The notes beneath the pieces are model-generated. The model was not told where the DNA came from. It saw nothing but the letters and a program-made list of their open reading frames with translations, and made no database searches. From positions 11,026,603 to 11,090,602 of the forward strand of contig CM065713.1 in NCBI GenBank assembly GCA_017654935.2: DNA of 64,000 nucleotides, given 5' to 3'. The DNA is from Phymorhynchus buccinoides. Lineage: Eukaryota > Mollusca > Gastropoda > Neogastropoda > Raphitomidae. A program made the position numbers and the translations under genes. Positions 32,081 through 43,188 of this stretch are shown here, one piece after another. How positions within the stretch are numbered: the stretch's first letter is position 1; every line of letters starts with the position of its first letter.

Positions 32081-33057
32081 TCACATAATATATAGCTTTC
32101 CCTTGTTCCAGTTCCGCCACAAAACCTCAGACGGGTGGCCTTCGAACTGAGATAGGTGTGTTCTGTGCATTTTTCGGAAATGCGCCTTGGCACGCTGCCA
32201 GGCGCCCTCAATGCGGTTTGTGTGAATGTTTTTTTCTTCTCCGGTGCGGTCATTTTGGTACACGCACGAGAAGGCTGTTTTGTGGCACACACTGAAATGC
32301 TGATAGCCTTGAGAGTTGAGATCGGAGTATGCTGCCCATCCGTCGCTGTAAATGGTGGATCCTGGCTCAGCGTGGGCCTTGATCAGCTGGGTCAATGTCG
32401 CCTTGTCTCGCGCATCCACCGGAAAAAGTAGAATTCGGTTGGAGGCCCGCTCGACGATCCCGAACACCCAGACCTGCAGACCTGCTGTCCTCGTCGTTGT
32501 CCACGGTGGTATTTGGATCGGTGTCCAAACAGGCTTTCGTCAATTTCCACTTCGCCACGGAACTTGGCAGTCTGGAGTTCCCTGAAGACCCACTCCTTAA
32601 ACATTTCCCTCACAAACGAGGCCCAGTCGACGCCACTGCGGGTGTAGCTCACGCCACATTGGATGCAGTTTTGGTACAGCGACAAGCTGTCCAGGAAATT
32701 TTGGAGGAACAACATTATGACCTGGAATGGAAAATGAGCTCGGTCAAAGAAAGAGTGCTTACGTATAGATACCTCTTGATGGTGCTCACGGTTTGGACAT
32801 CTCCAGACAAACTTGTCTCTGTTTCTTTTTCTGTTTTGCAAACTGCATTGTCGAGCACAATCCTGGCACAACATCGCAGATTTCACCAGTTTCATTCTCT
32901 GCAGCCAACCCAACAAAAACGATGGTGCCAAATCCATAAGGCGGAAAAAGGTGAACGGGTTCTCCAAGTGTGTAATGTCACATTGTTCAATAATGTCTGC
33001 AACGGGCATAGCCTGCCCATAGCTGCCTCTTGTTCCTTTCAGTGGTCTGGAAGCCAT
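32081..33057 (-). pseudogene. Merlin/IS1595-type (ISXO2-like) DDE transposase, frameshifted
   Basis: Two overlapping frames together cover a full ISXO2-like transposase of about 320 residues. The first frame starts at ATG 33057 (MASRPLKG) and has a Cys-rich N-terminal ribbon (CQDCARQC ... WRCP) and the first catalytic Asp in VEIDESLFGH (residue about 173). The second frame, from about 32467, has WVFGIVERASN in the overlap, the second Asp in IYSDGWAAY, and the Glu in HTNRIEGAW, and ends WRNWNKGK. The frames change at 32469-32484, where CAGACCTG is duplicated in tandem, an 8-bp insertion. Merlin elements are the eukaryotic relatives of IS1016/IS1595. It lies in the inferred first intron of ASB-like gene 1, same strand. 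I could not identify terminal inverted repeats. Confidence 0.85.
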
Positions 33058-33310
33058 TTTGACGGACAAACTAATGCTATGGGCCAATGTTCGTCCAAAA
33101 AAGAAAAACAAAATATGTTCGACCTCACTCGGAACACCTGTCTTTGGCACATGCATATCGTGACTTAAATGCTTTTTCACAATGTTCCCTCCAAAAAAGG
33201 AAGAACAAAAATAAAAAATAAAGAATTAACTTCAAAAACCAGTTCCACATGCCGCTTCTACATTGCATGTGCACAACAAGGAGAAGCATGAAGTGGGTGG
33301 GGAGGGGGGT

Positions 33311-33312
<2 letters not shown>

Positions 33313-33403
<91 letters not shown>
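33313..33403. repeat. (GA)n, about 45 units
   Basis: Uninterrupted GA tract. Confidence 0.97.
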
Positions 33404-33404
<1 letters not shown>

Positions 33405-33409
33405 GAGAT

Positions 33410-33735
33410 GATACCCTTTTTTCGGTTAATGACATTCGACTGAAAAGCATGGTTAGGCTTAACCCTCACCGAGAAAGAGAGACAGCGAGCTGATACTATT
33501 TTTCAGTTAAAGACATGTCCATGAAAAGCATGCTTAGGTGATACCTTAACCCTCAGAGAGAGAGAGGGAGAGAGACAGAGCTGATACCATTTTTCTGTTA
33601 TTTCCATTCTACTGAAAAGCATGTTTAGGTGATACCTTAACCCTCACAGAGAGAGAATCTGCCATTCGACTGAAAAGCATGTTTAGGTGATACCTTAACC
33701 CTCAGAGAGAGAGACAGAGACAGAGACACAGACGG
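33410..33735. repeat. Degenerate tandem units seeded by the GA tract
   Basis: GAAAAGCATGTTTAGGTGAT and TAACCCTCA + (GA)n recur about four times with spacings of about 70-100 bases. Confidence 0.75.
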
Positions 33736-33765
33736 AGGATATCTGAACCGTAGGCTAATTTTCCG

Positions 33766-33962
33766 TGTAATAGAGTTAACCTTTTTTCCCCTCCACTATA
33801 TGTGGATGCCTCTTCATTTCATTTGTGAGGGGAAGAAATGTTAACTCTATATGTAGAGAGTCCCGCGTGCAGTATAATAGAGTTAAAAAAATGTCCCCTC
33901 CACTATATCATGTGGCCGACTCTGTATTTCATTTGTGAGGGGAAGAAATGTTAACTCTATAC
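33766..33962. mobile_element. Two tandem short MITEs with ATAGAGTTAA ends
   Basis: 33766-33852 and 33882-33962 each run from ATAGAGTTAA through CCCCTCCACTATAT to GAGGGGAAGAAATGTTAACT. The two inner ends share one boundary region, consistent with side-by-side insertion or tandem duplication. A single arm remains at 34051-34066. Confidence 0.6.
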
Positions 33963-34075
33963 TGGAGCGTCCGTAAATGGTTTACCGGTTTAGAAACGGT
34001 ATTATACCGTTCCCAGAACTGTTACTTCCACATACTTCCGTTTTGGGTTGAGGGGAAGAAATGTTAATATTGCCC

Positions 34076-34110
34076 TAACCCTAACCCTATCCTTAACCCT
34101 ATCCCAACGA
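34076..34110. repeat. Short CCCTAA-like tract
   Basis: CCCTAACCCTAACCCTATCC then TTAACCCTATCCC, too short and degenerate to be a telomere. Confidence 0.7.
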
Positions 34111-34317
34111 AAAATAGGTACGAAATGTCTTGGGTACGAAACGACCAGTTCCCTTCTAAGTTCTATACCAACAGAACCATCAACTAGATGATGGTGGTTG
34201 GGTTCAGAAAGAAGAAGATCATAGTATCATACTATAATGAAAAATCAATCAAATGATGGGACTTTTTATAGGCTGCGAGGCCTAGGCTGAGAAAGCCTGT
34301 CCCTAATACCTAACCTA

Positions 34318-34735
34318 ACCTTTGTCCAGTGCAATTGAGAGGGTACAGAGGAGAGCAACCAAACTGATAAAATCAATACAAAATTTAGAATATGAGGACA
34401 GGCTACGTAAATTAGATTTGCCATCTTTGAAATACAGAAGACTAAGATTTTTCAAGGCACTGAGTCGACTGACATACTAATAAAGGCTTGTTTCACTTGT
34501 CTAACGAAATAAGAACCCTAGCGAACTTAAAATCCTAACCAGGTACAGGAGAACTAACAAGTAACATTAGAAAAAAAGTTTTTTCTAACAGTCACCCATG
34601 ACCCAATATTGGAACAACCTCCCTGCACAATCAGCACATACTAAACTGACCTGAGATACTAACAAATTCAAAAACCTCCTACTCCTAGACAGTGATCCAA
34701 AAATTGCCCTGTTAAAGTACGTTCATGATTAGTGC
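34318..34735 (+). pseudogene. LINE C-terminal fragment (CR1/L2-like)
   Basis: A decayed frame reads IERVQRRATKLIKSIQNLEY then LRKLDLPSLKYRRLRFFKAL, the signature segment downstream of the reverse transcriptase in many CR1/Jockey-group LINEs. It is followed after stops by WNNLP and FKNLLLLDSD-like residues. No RT core is present, so it is 5' truncated, the usual LINE outcome. It lies in the inferred intron of gene 1, antisense to it. Confidence 0.7.
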
Positions 34736-34880
34736 ATCAATATGGATGCTAAAAACCGCCACAGCAATTGCCAAACACTAACTAAAAGGAAGGACGCATT
34801 GAGAGGCTGCAAGGCCTGGTCGTCCAAATTATTTGGCAAATACCTGACCTGACCTAACCTAAACTGAAAAGTGAAACCAT

Positions 34881-34892
34881 ACTCACCGCCAT
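34881..34892 (-). CDS. Candidate two-codon first exon of ASB-like gene 1 plus donor
   Basis: Minus strand reads ATGGCG (34892-34887) then GTGAGTATGG. An in-frame TAG sits 15 bases upstream, so translation cannot start earlier in this frame. The exon ends in phase 0, matching the phase-0 acceptor at 24768. The paralogue has the same arrangement (ATGTCG then GTGAGTACAA at 56944-56933). Joined to the terminal exon the protein would be about 690 residues. That the exons join directly is inference; small intermediate exons cannot be excluded. Confidence 0.5.
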
Positions 34893-34953
34893 GATGTTGA
34901 AATGCTAGACTACGGCGCAGACATAAACTTGTGTAGCCTCAGAGAATGAAAGT

Positions 34954-35030
34954 ATCTGCATCTCATCTGCATCGTGGTACGTCGGCAGGAACCAATTCTG
35001 GTGTATACTTTCGTATATAAATATGTGTGT
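34954..35030 (-). promoter_or_regulatory. Promoter-proximal block shared by both ASB-like genes
   Basis: CCAGAATTGG, GCCGACGTAC and repeated GATGCAGAT on the minus strand match 57181-57236 upstream of the other first exon. A TTTATATA-like stretch lies just upstream (35013-35022), with a related TTTATACC at the second locus. It is 60-130 bases upstream of the ATG, so it may be promoter, 5' UTR or both. Confidence 0.5.
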
Positions 35031-35806
35031 CGATAACTATCAACCAGCTATCATCGAATCACGTTTCCAAGTAATTTCCTTTCAGTTTCAGGCCGATTAA
35101 GTCTAAAAATAGATACGCATCAGAGCGATATCTTTTTACAGCAAACCGAGCGAATATTCTCGCTTGGTTTTCGTAGCTAAGCTTATAAACTACACTTACA
35201 AAATAAAGAAACTAACTTTTTTTAAAAAGGATTAACTAAACAGAAAAAAACTTATAAATTTTTTTTTAACTAAACAGGGAGAACCAGCTGGCTGGGTCAT
35301 TGTAGATTAGGGTTTTCTTTTTCCTTTGCGCTCATTTTCTTTTCCATTTATGTTATTATTTTATTTTATTTCTTTTCAGTGAAAATGTCTTGTGTATGGT
35401 TAGATAATAACCTAAAGATAATTGGTTGCTCAATAAAAGCTTGACTGGCTTAGTTGTGAATACATTTCAATGAACTGTGGTTTTTTGCTTGTTTGTTTTT
35501 GTAGATGGTTAGGGTACTGCCCAAATAATTTGCTTTGTCAGTTAGTAATTAAAAACTTGACTGACTCAGATACTTCTTTTTCTACTTCTGCGTTTCCAAG
35601 CCATATGGCCATAATGGGTAATGTATGTATGTGTCCGGTTTTCAGTTTCTACTGGTCTCCCGCTGCGTACAGCCGACACTCGGATACAAATCAGTTTTAA
35701 TGAACTGTTACTGTGTAGGGTTTGGGTACTGTATTATAGAATAGACAGAGTTCCTTCAGGTTTGATTCTTCTTCTTCCGGTAATGTCCACCTGCCGTAAC
35801 TGGCAA
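35031..35806. other. Upstream of gene 1, no gene seen
   Basis: AT-rich with no frame of interest. Short similarity CAGCTGGCTGGGTCA at 35285 to the LINE piece at 56394. Confidence 0.35.
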
Positions 35807-36036
35807 TTAACCCTTTCACAGCCAACGTCGCATTTAGCATCACAATGGTTTAACACCAATGTCACTAAAAAGCATCAAATCAGGGCCTGCTATCCAAAGA
35901 CCCTATTTTCTTAGTTTTGGGATGTAAGGATAGGTCTAATGTTATACATGTTACAATGTAATTCACAATGTTGCAGGTTTTTTTTATATATACACAGTTA
36001 AGTTTCTTGAAAAATGGCTGGCGGTGAAGGGGTTAA
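35807..36036. mobile_element. TTAA-flanked MITE (CCCTTTCACCGCC type)
   Basis: TTAACCCTTTCACAGCCAAC at the left; GGCTGGCGGTGAAGGGGTTAA at the right (ends 36033-36036). Confidence 0.75.
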
Positions 36037-36267
36037 GGATTATTGGTGGACTCAATCAAGATTTTGCTAACATGTACTTTATGTCCCACCCACCCCTTTC
36101 CATTAAATGTTTGCATCGAAACTTTTCACTGAGAAGCAGCATTCTGCCACTTTCGGGAAAGGTATAGGGTTAGGATCAGCCTAGGGTTATTGTCATGAAA
36201 CTGGAAGAACCAGACTTTGAGATCGAGAGTTGCAAACATGAGGTTGGGGTGGGTGGGTGGTGGGTGT

Positions 36268-37240
36268 TTAACCCTTTTGCCGCCAGCCATTTTCAGCCAA
36301 AAGGTTCCATTAAACTTACCTAGGTAGAGAGGACTATTTGTAATATTGGGGATTCTTCTGTGACATGTATAAAGTACAGCCCATCCTTTCAAGATTCTTT
36401 AATCAGCCAATGCATCGTAATACAAAGGAAATCATTTTGGTTTTGCACAAGACACAATCCAACAACAACGAAAGCATGCACATCGAATGGACAACCAATA
36501 TAAGAGGGAAAAAACACCCCCAAAAGCAACAACCCAGATTACATTATCGTGTATCAGTCTCTCTCTCTCAGATTCTTTCTTTCTCTCAGACGCACACCTA
36601 CACATACACCAGCACACACACATACATGTGCATACACATTTATACCAACACATGTCCCACCTCCTCACACACGCACTCACATACACACAAGACCGCGAGC
36701 ATGCAGGCACACCGATTAACACAAGTCTGAGCAAAATAGGATACAAAAATACCCCTAGGGAGGTGAGCCTACTGAGTATTTCTGGCTCTGACAGCAGAGG
36801 GGTAAAAGCTGTTCTTCAGGCGGTTAGATTTGCACTTAGAAGAGCAGAACCTTTTACCAGGGGGGAGTGGTTGAAACAGATGGTTAATCAGATATGATGG
36901 ACTTAGCTTTGCGTCTTATGCGCACACTATAGATGTTATCTAGGGATGGCAGTTTGTGACCTTTTACCAGAGGGGAGTGGTTGAAACAGATGGTTGGCTG
37001 GGTGTGTGCAATCAGATATGATGGATTTAGCTTTGCGTCTTATGCGCACACTATAGATGTTATCTAGGGATGGCAGTTTGTGACCTATGATTTTTGAGGA
37101 TGTCCAAAAAACTTACTCCAAAAATTAAGACAATTGGGTCTCTGGACTTTGGATAACAGATCCTGATTTGATGCATTTTAGTAAAATGGGTGTAAAATCA
37201 TTGTGGTGCAAAAATGTGACATCGGCGGCGAAAGGGTTAA
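36268..37240. mobile_element. TTAA-flanked MITE split by a 0.7-kb insertion
   Basis: TTAACCCTTTTGCCGCCAGC opens it and CGGCGGCGAAAGGGTTAA closes it. The MITE interior is continuous to about 36370 (TTCTTCTGTGACATGT) and resumes near 37110 (ATTGGGTCTCTGGAC). Between them lie CA-rich sequence and the repeat family at 36745-37085. Confidence 0.6.
36745..37085 (+). repeat. GTGAGCCTACTGAGTATT repeat with 115-bp duplication
   Basis: CCTTTTACCAG(A/G)GGGGAGTGG ... GGCAGTTTGTGACC occurs twice in tandem (36850-36959 and 36960-37083). The same family occupies 44745-45590, where it provides an empty site for the MITE there. Confidence 0.7.
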
Positions 37241-37551
37241 AGTACGCTGACTTTGTCTAAGAGTTTGCGTTTGCTTGGATGCATGCAACGTAACACTGAA
37301 ACTGTCGTCACATTAACTTGCAAAAATACACCTGTAAAGCAGTGTTTTAAGTACGGTAGATAGAAAATAAGTTTCATGTTGCAGATTTCCCTTCGTCTCT
37401 CAGGAATAATTCTACAGATTTTATAGTCGGCTGCAGTTGGATCATCAGAAATCAGAAATGCAAACATGAAAAAAAAAGTGGATACATTTGCGTGTTAGAA
37501 CGTAATCAATCAATCAATCCTTCCACTATATGATCAGTCAAGTTTTAGGCC

Positions 37552-37740
37552 GTGTGCACACATAAGCGGATATTCCGTGCGGAAACCTGTGCGCAATCCA
37601 TAAATAAGTGAAACAAAGAAGGGAAAAGATTTGCGCACGTGTCCGAATTTCCCCTATATGTGTACACTTTTATCCTTCTTTCTTCCACTTATTTAGGCTT
37701 TTCCATACGGAACTTACGCGTCTAATGTGAACTCGGCCTT
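37552..37740. mobile_element. Foldback MITE, AAGGCCG ends
   Basis: TTAGGCCGTGTGCACACATA at the left; TCTAATGTGAACTCGGCCTTA at the right. Uninterrupted relative of the element at 1123-1729. Confidence 0.65.
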
Positions 37741-37799
37741 ATGGTCTGCTGCAGTTGAGCAACCTTCAGAAATGCAAACAGGAAAAAATGAGCAAATTT

Positions 37800-37970
37800 G
37801 TGTTAGAACACAATCAATCAATCAATCAATCCCTCAATCCATCGATCAGTCAATCAGTTTTTATTGTCCCGAGACATAATACAACATTACAAGATTTCTC
37901 TTGCTGTCACGATCAATAAACATAGGTACAGCATAATTAATTAAGAATTACGAAATAGTACATGTATCAC
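37800..37970 (-). mobile_element. LINE/SINE 3' end with (ATTG)n tail
   Basis: On the minus strand, TATTATGTCTCGGGACAATA then AAAACTGATTGACTGATCG and (ATTG)n. Relatives at 39023-39130 and 62560-62690 share TATTGTCC next to the tail and AAGATTTCTCTTG-type interior. Confidence 0.55.
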
Positions 37971-37972
37971 TA

Positions 37973-38142
37973 CCGTATTTTACGGACTATAAGGCGATGC
38001 TTTTTTCCTGGACTGAGACCCCTGAGCCTTATTATATGACTGATAATATAGTAAGACACTATAATAACAAAATCTGAATTTTGTGTCAAATTTGAGGGGT
38101 GCGCCTTATAATCAGGTACGCCTTGTAGTCCGTGAAATACGG
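37973..38142. mobile_element. MITE, TA target, CCGTATTTT termini (copy 2)
   Basis: CCGTATTTTACGGACTATAA at the left and GTAGTCCGTGAAATACGG at the right, TA on both sides. The most compact and best-preserved copy (170 bp). Confidence 0.8.
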
Positions 38143-38193
38143 TAACTATAAATGCCTTGGCATGAGGCTGTGTCAGACCAGTTGACATAAGCT

Positions 38194-38462
38194 AGAACGC
38201 CAAGGCTACATCAAAATGTTGGTATGCTCTGAATGGTTGTGCGGGGATTGTCTTAGGCCATGACAAGCTCCCGGCATAACATCATCAGTCTAAAATCCCC
38301 CGAAAACGGAGTGTGGCTGCCCACATGTAATCAAAAACAGTCACACACGTAATGTTCTCATCCCTAGCTGATGCATTTGTATGTTAGTGTTCAAGTGCTT
38401 CTCGCTGTTGGGATGATCCCTGGAGTCTTTTAGCCAGGGTAAGCCAACCAACCAACCAACTA
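38194..38462 (+). mobile_element. SINE-like repeat with (AACC)n tail (copy 1)
   Basis: AACGCCAAGGCTACATCAAA through AAAATCCCCCGAAAACGGAG to GATCCCTGGAGT and a tail CCAACCAACCAACC. The second copy, 42392-42662, ends in (AAC)n instead. Different simple tails on the same body indicate retroposition. Confidence 0.65.
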
Positions 38463-38509
38463 TAAGGGGATACTTAGAGGGTGTATATAAAGGATCATGA
38501 CAACATCCA

Positions 38510-38740
38510 CTTACACACACACACATGCGCGCACACACACACATGCGCATGCGAACACACGCACACATACACAATTATTAAAAAAAATATTAAAAGTCGC
38601 ATACAGTCCTAAAAGCAAAGGCATCACATTCATGACAAAGTAACCCCACATATTAATACAAGACGTGTCATAAAAAAGATACAGCAAGAAAATGGGTTCA
38701 CTCGCATTCACATACACACGCGCACACACACACATGCACA
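38510..38740. repeat. CA/CG-rich simple tracts
   Basis: ACACACATGCGCGCACACAC at 38514 and a second tract at 38710-38742. Confidence 0.8.
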
Positions 38741-38929
38741 CATCAGCCTAATTAAATAGAGGATTTTGGAGGAGATACAGATAATCATAGAACAATATCT
38801 GCAATAAGTCTGATCAGATGCAGCACCAAAATATTTGTTCACAGCCTAGTCTGAGTAGCTACAAGACTAGACTAACAACAGCAGCCACAAAAATAACTAG
38901 AGCGTTAAGACGCTAGATCACCAGCCGCG

Positions 38930-39010
38930 CGGCAGCATTTTCGTGTTCAGTGACTTTGTCCTTTGACCTTCATTTTTGCATTTGGCCGAGATATTCTTAG
39001 TACCTATCCG
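38930..39010 (+). repeat. GACCTTCATTTTTG family fragment
   Basis: CGGCAGCATTTTCGTGTTC, TTTGACCTTCATTTTTGCAT and TACCTATCCGCATGCCAAAT. Two further copies in tandem at 39740-40040. Confidence 0.65.
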
Positions 39011-39236
39011 CATGCCAAATTTCAATCAATCAATCAATCACATTTATTGTCCTTTTTAAAAACATAAAAGGAAATTTGGATGCTGTCACCGATACAAATA
39101 CAAACAACAACACGTAAAGTCGAACATGAACAGGAAACAATGTCAGCATTAAAATGGAGCACAGTAAATACAATCAAACACGATTGAGAAACGTTACAAA
39201 TAAAATCAAACATGACTGAGGAATATTACAACAGAC

Positions 39237-39366
39237 GTGCGCACACAAACACAAACACACACACATATGCATGCACGCAGCATACACACACCCACACACA
39301 CCCACGCACGCACCCACACAAACACACGAGCACGCACACCCGCGCGCACCCACACCCACACAAATG
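39237..39366. repeat. (CA)n/(CCCACA)n array
   Basis: Long CA-rich tract with CACCCACAC and CACGCACGCACC variants. Preceded at 39023-39130 by an (AATC)n-tailed retroelement end. Confidence 0.9.
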
Positions 39367-39739
39367 AAAACAAACATAATAAAAAGCCTGACTTCACATT
39401 CCATTATCATCAGCATCTTAAAGCAGAATTAGCATGTAAAACATATATACAAGCAATAATGACTAAAAAGTATGACAAGTACTTCATAAATGAATACATG
39501 TTCACAATTTCTGTCCAGCATCACAACAATATGCCAAGCACATAGACTTGCACGACCCCCACCCTTCCCGCGTGTTAATACCTGCAATATACTTAGGCAC
39601 TCAGGCACACCCCAGCAATCCACCTACCCACCCCACACCCACTAACACACACACATGCATGCACGTGAGCACACACACACACACACACTTTCTCTCCCTC
39701 CCCACCACCCTCCACTAATTTGAGTGGCCTAGGTCCCTC

Positions 39740-40040
39740 CGTTCAATCGTAATCATGCCAGGTGCTCGGCAGCATTTTCGGCGCCAATGACCTTGACCTT
39801 CATTTTTGAACTTGGCCTAGATATCTTTAGTACCTATCCGCATTTTGAGTGTCCTAGGTCCCTCTGGTATCGTGCCAGGTGTTCGGCAGCATTCTCGGCT
39901 CCAGTGTCCTTGACCTTAGACCTATGACCTTCATTTTGGAACTTGGCCTAGATATTCTTAGTACCTATCCGCATGCAACATTTGAGCGTCCTATGTCCCT
40001 TCGCTCAAACGTTATCGTGTTAACATAGATAGTCAGACAG
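39740..40040 (+). repeat. GACCTTGACCTTCATTTTTG tandem pair
   Basis: Two units of about 125 bases containing GCCAGGTGYTCGGCAGCATT, GACCTTCATTTT and TTAGTACCTATCCGCAT. Confidence 0.7.
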
Positions 40041-40499
40041 ATAGTCAGTCGGCTTCAGAATCCACTGAAAACATTACAAGCTTCACTCTCTTCAATCGCA
40101 GCTGGTAGCAACAAACGCAACCAAAACATTCAAATAATTTTCTTTAAAAATTCACCATCGCCCAAAAAAACCCACCACCATTTTCCCCAGCAAGGTATAG
40201 TGATATCGTGAGGGAAAATAAGATGCAGTTAATTGTAATAGGCCTAACTCCACAAAGAAACAAAAGGCTAACAAACATTCTACTGCTTTATACTCTGCAA
40301 ATTAGAGAAACTATAAAAAAGTTACACTTTTTTCAGAATTTTATGGCAAGTCGGAATAACACTAAAACATGCACACAAACATTTGAGGCCCCCCAAAAAG
40401 AAGGAAAGAAGTACACATCAAAGATTCTAAAAGGGTAAGATGGACTACTTAAGAGTTACGGCGAACCGGGCTGATAGAGTTATCGTTAGTGGGAACAGT
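40041..40499. other. No gene seen
   Basis: AT-rich; the frame at 40208-40438 is short with no recognisable domain. Confidence 0.35.
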
Positions 40500-40650
40500 A
40501 CACCACACACAGTGGAGGCTATCTAAAAACTCAGACTGGAATTTGAACGGAGAATTCAACTGGCCTATCGATGTGTAAATGTGTACTGTTTTTTATGGGA
40601 CATAACCAGTGTTTCTGTCCTCACTACTCATATAGGGAAAAGAGACCGGA
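40500..40650 (-). repeat. Inverted copy of the 5581-5704 segment
   Basis: GACATAACCAGTGTTTCTGT and AATTTGAACGGAGAATTCAA mirror 5580-5670. CTCATATAGGGAAAAGAGAC follows. Confidence 0.6.
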
Positions 40651-40780
40651 TGTTAGTCTTTTCTTTTCAGTGTCTTTGTACACATACAAAAAGAGATGGC
40701 AAAGCTCAATAAATGTATGCTTACTCCCAGTTTAATGGAAAAAAAACCAGTCCCCCCCCCCCCCCCACCTTTTTGAAGGA

Positions 40781-41316
40781 AGATGGCAGAGTGGTTAAGA
40801 CGTTTGCCTGCCAATTTCAATACGTGGGTGATCCGGGCTCGAATCTCGGCTTTGCCCTTTCTTTCTAGTTCTACGGGAAAGTCGTGTTCTTCAGATGGGG
40901 ACTTAAAACAAGTCTGACCCATGCGCTTTATGAACGTAAAAAAGTAGAGAAAAATCCTGCTGCCTGGTATGACCAACTTGATAGCTCGATTTGTTGTTTG
41001 ATGTTGTTGTTTTCGTTCCCCAGCTTAACACTCTGGGGGCACACCCAGTGCCATGTGAACATTTCTCATGGCCTTGGGTGGGTAGATTATGTGTATGGAT
41101 AGCTCGATTTAATTCAACACACACACACACACAAAAAGAAGAAAAGCTGGCGCTGCACTTGCAGCGACGTTCTCTCCAGAAGGAAGCAGCCCGATTTTCA
41201 CAGACACGCCTCTGTGACTAAAATACATCAAATTACATAAATATGTAAAGCGCTTAGAGCCCTAAATCAGAGAATAGGCGCTATATAAATAATCATTATT
41301 ATTATTATTATTAATT
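40781..41316 (+). mobile_element. tRNA-headed SINE, Leu/Ser-type head, AGCGC tail
   Basis: The head reads GATGGCAGAGTGGTTAAGAC (box A) and GGCTCGAATCTC (box B). The 3' end reads GTAAAGCGCTTAGAGCCCTA then AGGCGCTATATAAATAATCA and (TTA)n. The end is shared with several minus-strand pieces in this window, which implies a common LINE mobiliser. A C15 run precedes it (40753-40767). Confidence 0.75.
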
Positions 41317-41655
41317 CCAATTAAACAAAATCAATCACCTAAACAATACTACATATATAATTCATGACTGAAAACAGTTTTGAGGTTTAAGGTTTAGGCT
41401 TACTGTTATTTCAAACAATGTTAGGTAATTAGCATTATTTAATTGCTTAAACTGCGTCACAAAACTTTTCCATTTAGCATAATGGCAGTGCAAATTATTT
41501 TCATAACTTTCAACAAATGAACGAAAGCAAACAAAAGTTGTCAGGTGAATTTGTTTTTCATTTTACGAATGTGTGTGTACTATATTTTTTTTCCTTCTAT
41601 TTATTCAAGTTATACTTTTAGAATTTTCAATTTCATAACTACCAGTTATACATTT
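41317..41655. other. No gene seen
   Basis: AT-rich, no repeat recognised. Confidence 0.35.
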
Positions 41656-41740
41656 AATAATAATAATAATAATAATGATCTTTTTATATAGCGCAACACC
41701 TCTCAGTTAAACTGGAGCTCTCTGCGCTTTACAAATGATT
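41656..41740 (-). mobile_element. SINE/LINE 3' tail of the AGCGC family
   Basis: (AAT)n then GATCTTTTTATATAGCGC and CTCTGCGCTTTACAAA, i.e. the mirror of the 41260-41316 end. Confidence 0.65.
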
Positions 41741-42220
41741 AAAATAAGATACATAAATAAGCACCACTAAAGTAATACACAAAAGCTACAATACTAGCAT
41801 GAATACAGTACATCCGTAGGCATAAACACATATTATATAAACATCAAATAGAGCAATATTTATTCAATCACATGCAGACAAACAAGGATCAACACATTAG
41901 TACATTAATATGAATTGAAGAAATGATTAAACATGAAAACTTAATATTTCCTTCACACAGAAATATGCACGCACACGTGTGCGCACCTTCCCCCCCTCCC
42001 CCACATGCACCACCAAAAAGCAACCACCACAATACATCTACATAAGGCCTCTTCACATTCACTGGGTTTGCCTTTATATGGCTGCAAAAAAAGATGACTT
42101 GAGAAACCATTCTACCAAACTTACTAAAGATTCATGCGCTTAGTTCATGCGCCATGAGATATAATAATTTTTTGTTGACATACAAGTTTACAACATACAT
42201 GCATGTGCACACACACAGAG

Positions 42221-42221
<1 letters not shown>

Positions 42222-42311
<90 letters not shown>
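42222..42311. repeat. (GA)n, about 43 units
   Basis: Uninterrupted GA tract next to a short CA tract. Confidence 0.97.
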
Positions 42312-42315
<4 letters not shown>

Positions 42316-42391
42316 AACTTGAATGTAACTGAATTGAATAATTTTCTTTAATGATAGTAGATTAAGCAAAAATAATGCCTTTTTTCAGCTA

Positions 42392-42662
42392 GAACGACAA
42401 GGCTACATCAAAATGTTGTTTTGCTCTGAATGGTTGTGCGGGGATTGTCTTAAGCCATGACAAGCTCCCAGCATAACATCATCAGTCTAAAATCCCCCGA
42501 AGACGGAGTGTGGCTGCCCACATAGCGGGGTAATCAAAAACGGTCACATACGTAATGTTCTCATCCCTAGCTGGTGCATTTGTACTGAATTGTTCAAGTG
42601 CTCTGGCTGTTGGGATGATCCCTGGAGTTGTTAAGCCAGGGAACGACAACAACAACAACAAC
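42392..42662 (+). mobile_element. SINE-like repeat with (AAC)n tail (copy 2)
   Basis: Body as at 38194; tail ACGACAACAACAACAACAAC. Confidence 0.65.
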
Positions 42663-42827
42663 ATCCAGTCCTAAAAACAACAATCTCCAAACCCTCTAAA
42701 GAACAAAAAAATAAACAAAGAGACAATAAAAACATTGAAATAGACACTAAAGATAAAAGAAAGCATGAGAAAGAAGTCATCCACTCCCGTTTCTCACAAA
42801 TCAAATAACAATATAGACATTGGAAGC

Positions 42828-42833
<6 letters not shown>

Positions 42834-42871
<38 letters not shown>
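42834..42871. repeat. (GA)n, about 18 units
   Basis: GA tract. Confidence 0.95.
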
Positions 42872-42874
<3 letters not shown>

Positions 42875-43038
42875 GAAAAAAAATAACATCCACCTCACAT
42901 GCTACTAGTACATAAGAAAATGCCAATACCTAAACAAGCATTTATGTGAGTACAAATCCTGTTCATCTATGGAGAGGTTGTATCAAACTTCTAAAGCACA
43001 CACACACATAAAACATAGAAGGTCATATGCACACAAAA

Positions 43039-43188
<150 letters not shown>

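Noticed and set aside
32081..33057. Bacterial contamination (IS1595 family transposase)
   Set aside because: The flanks are eukaryotic repeats, and Merlin elements of this family are established in animal genomes.
34076..34110. Telomere end or interstitial telomere
   Set aside because: Only about five degenerate CCCTAA units inside other repeats.
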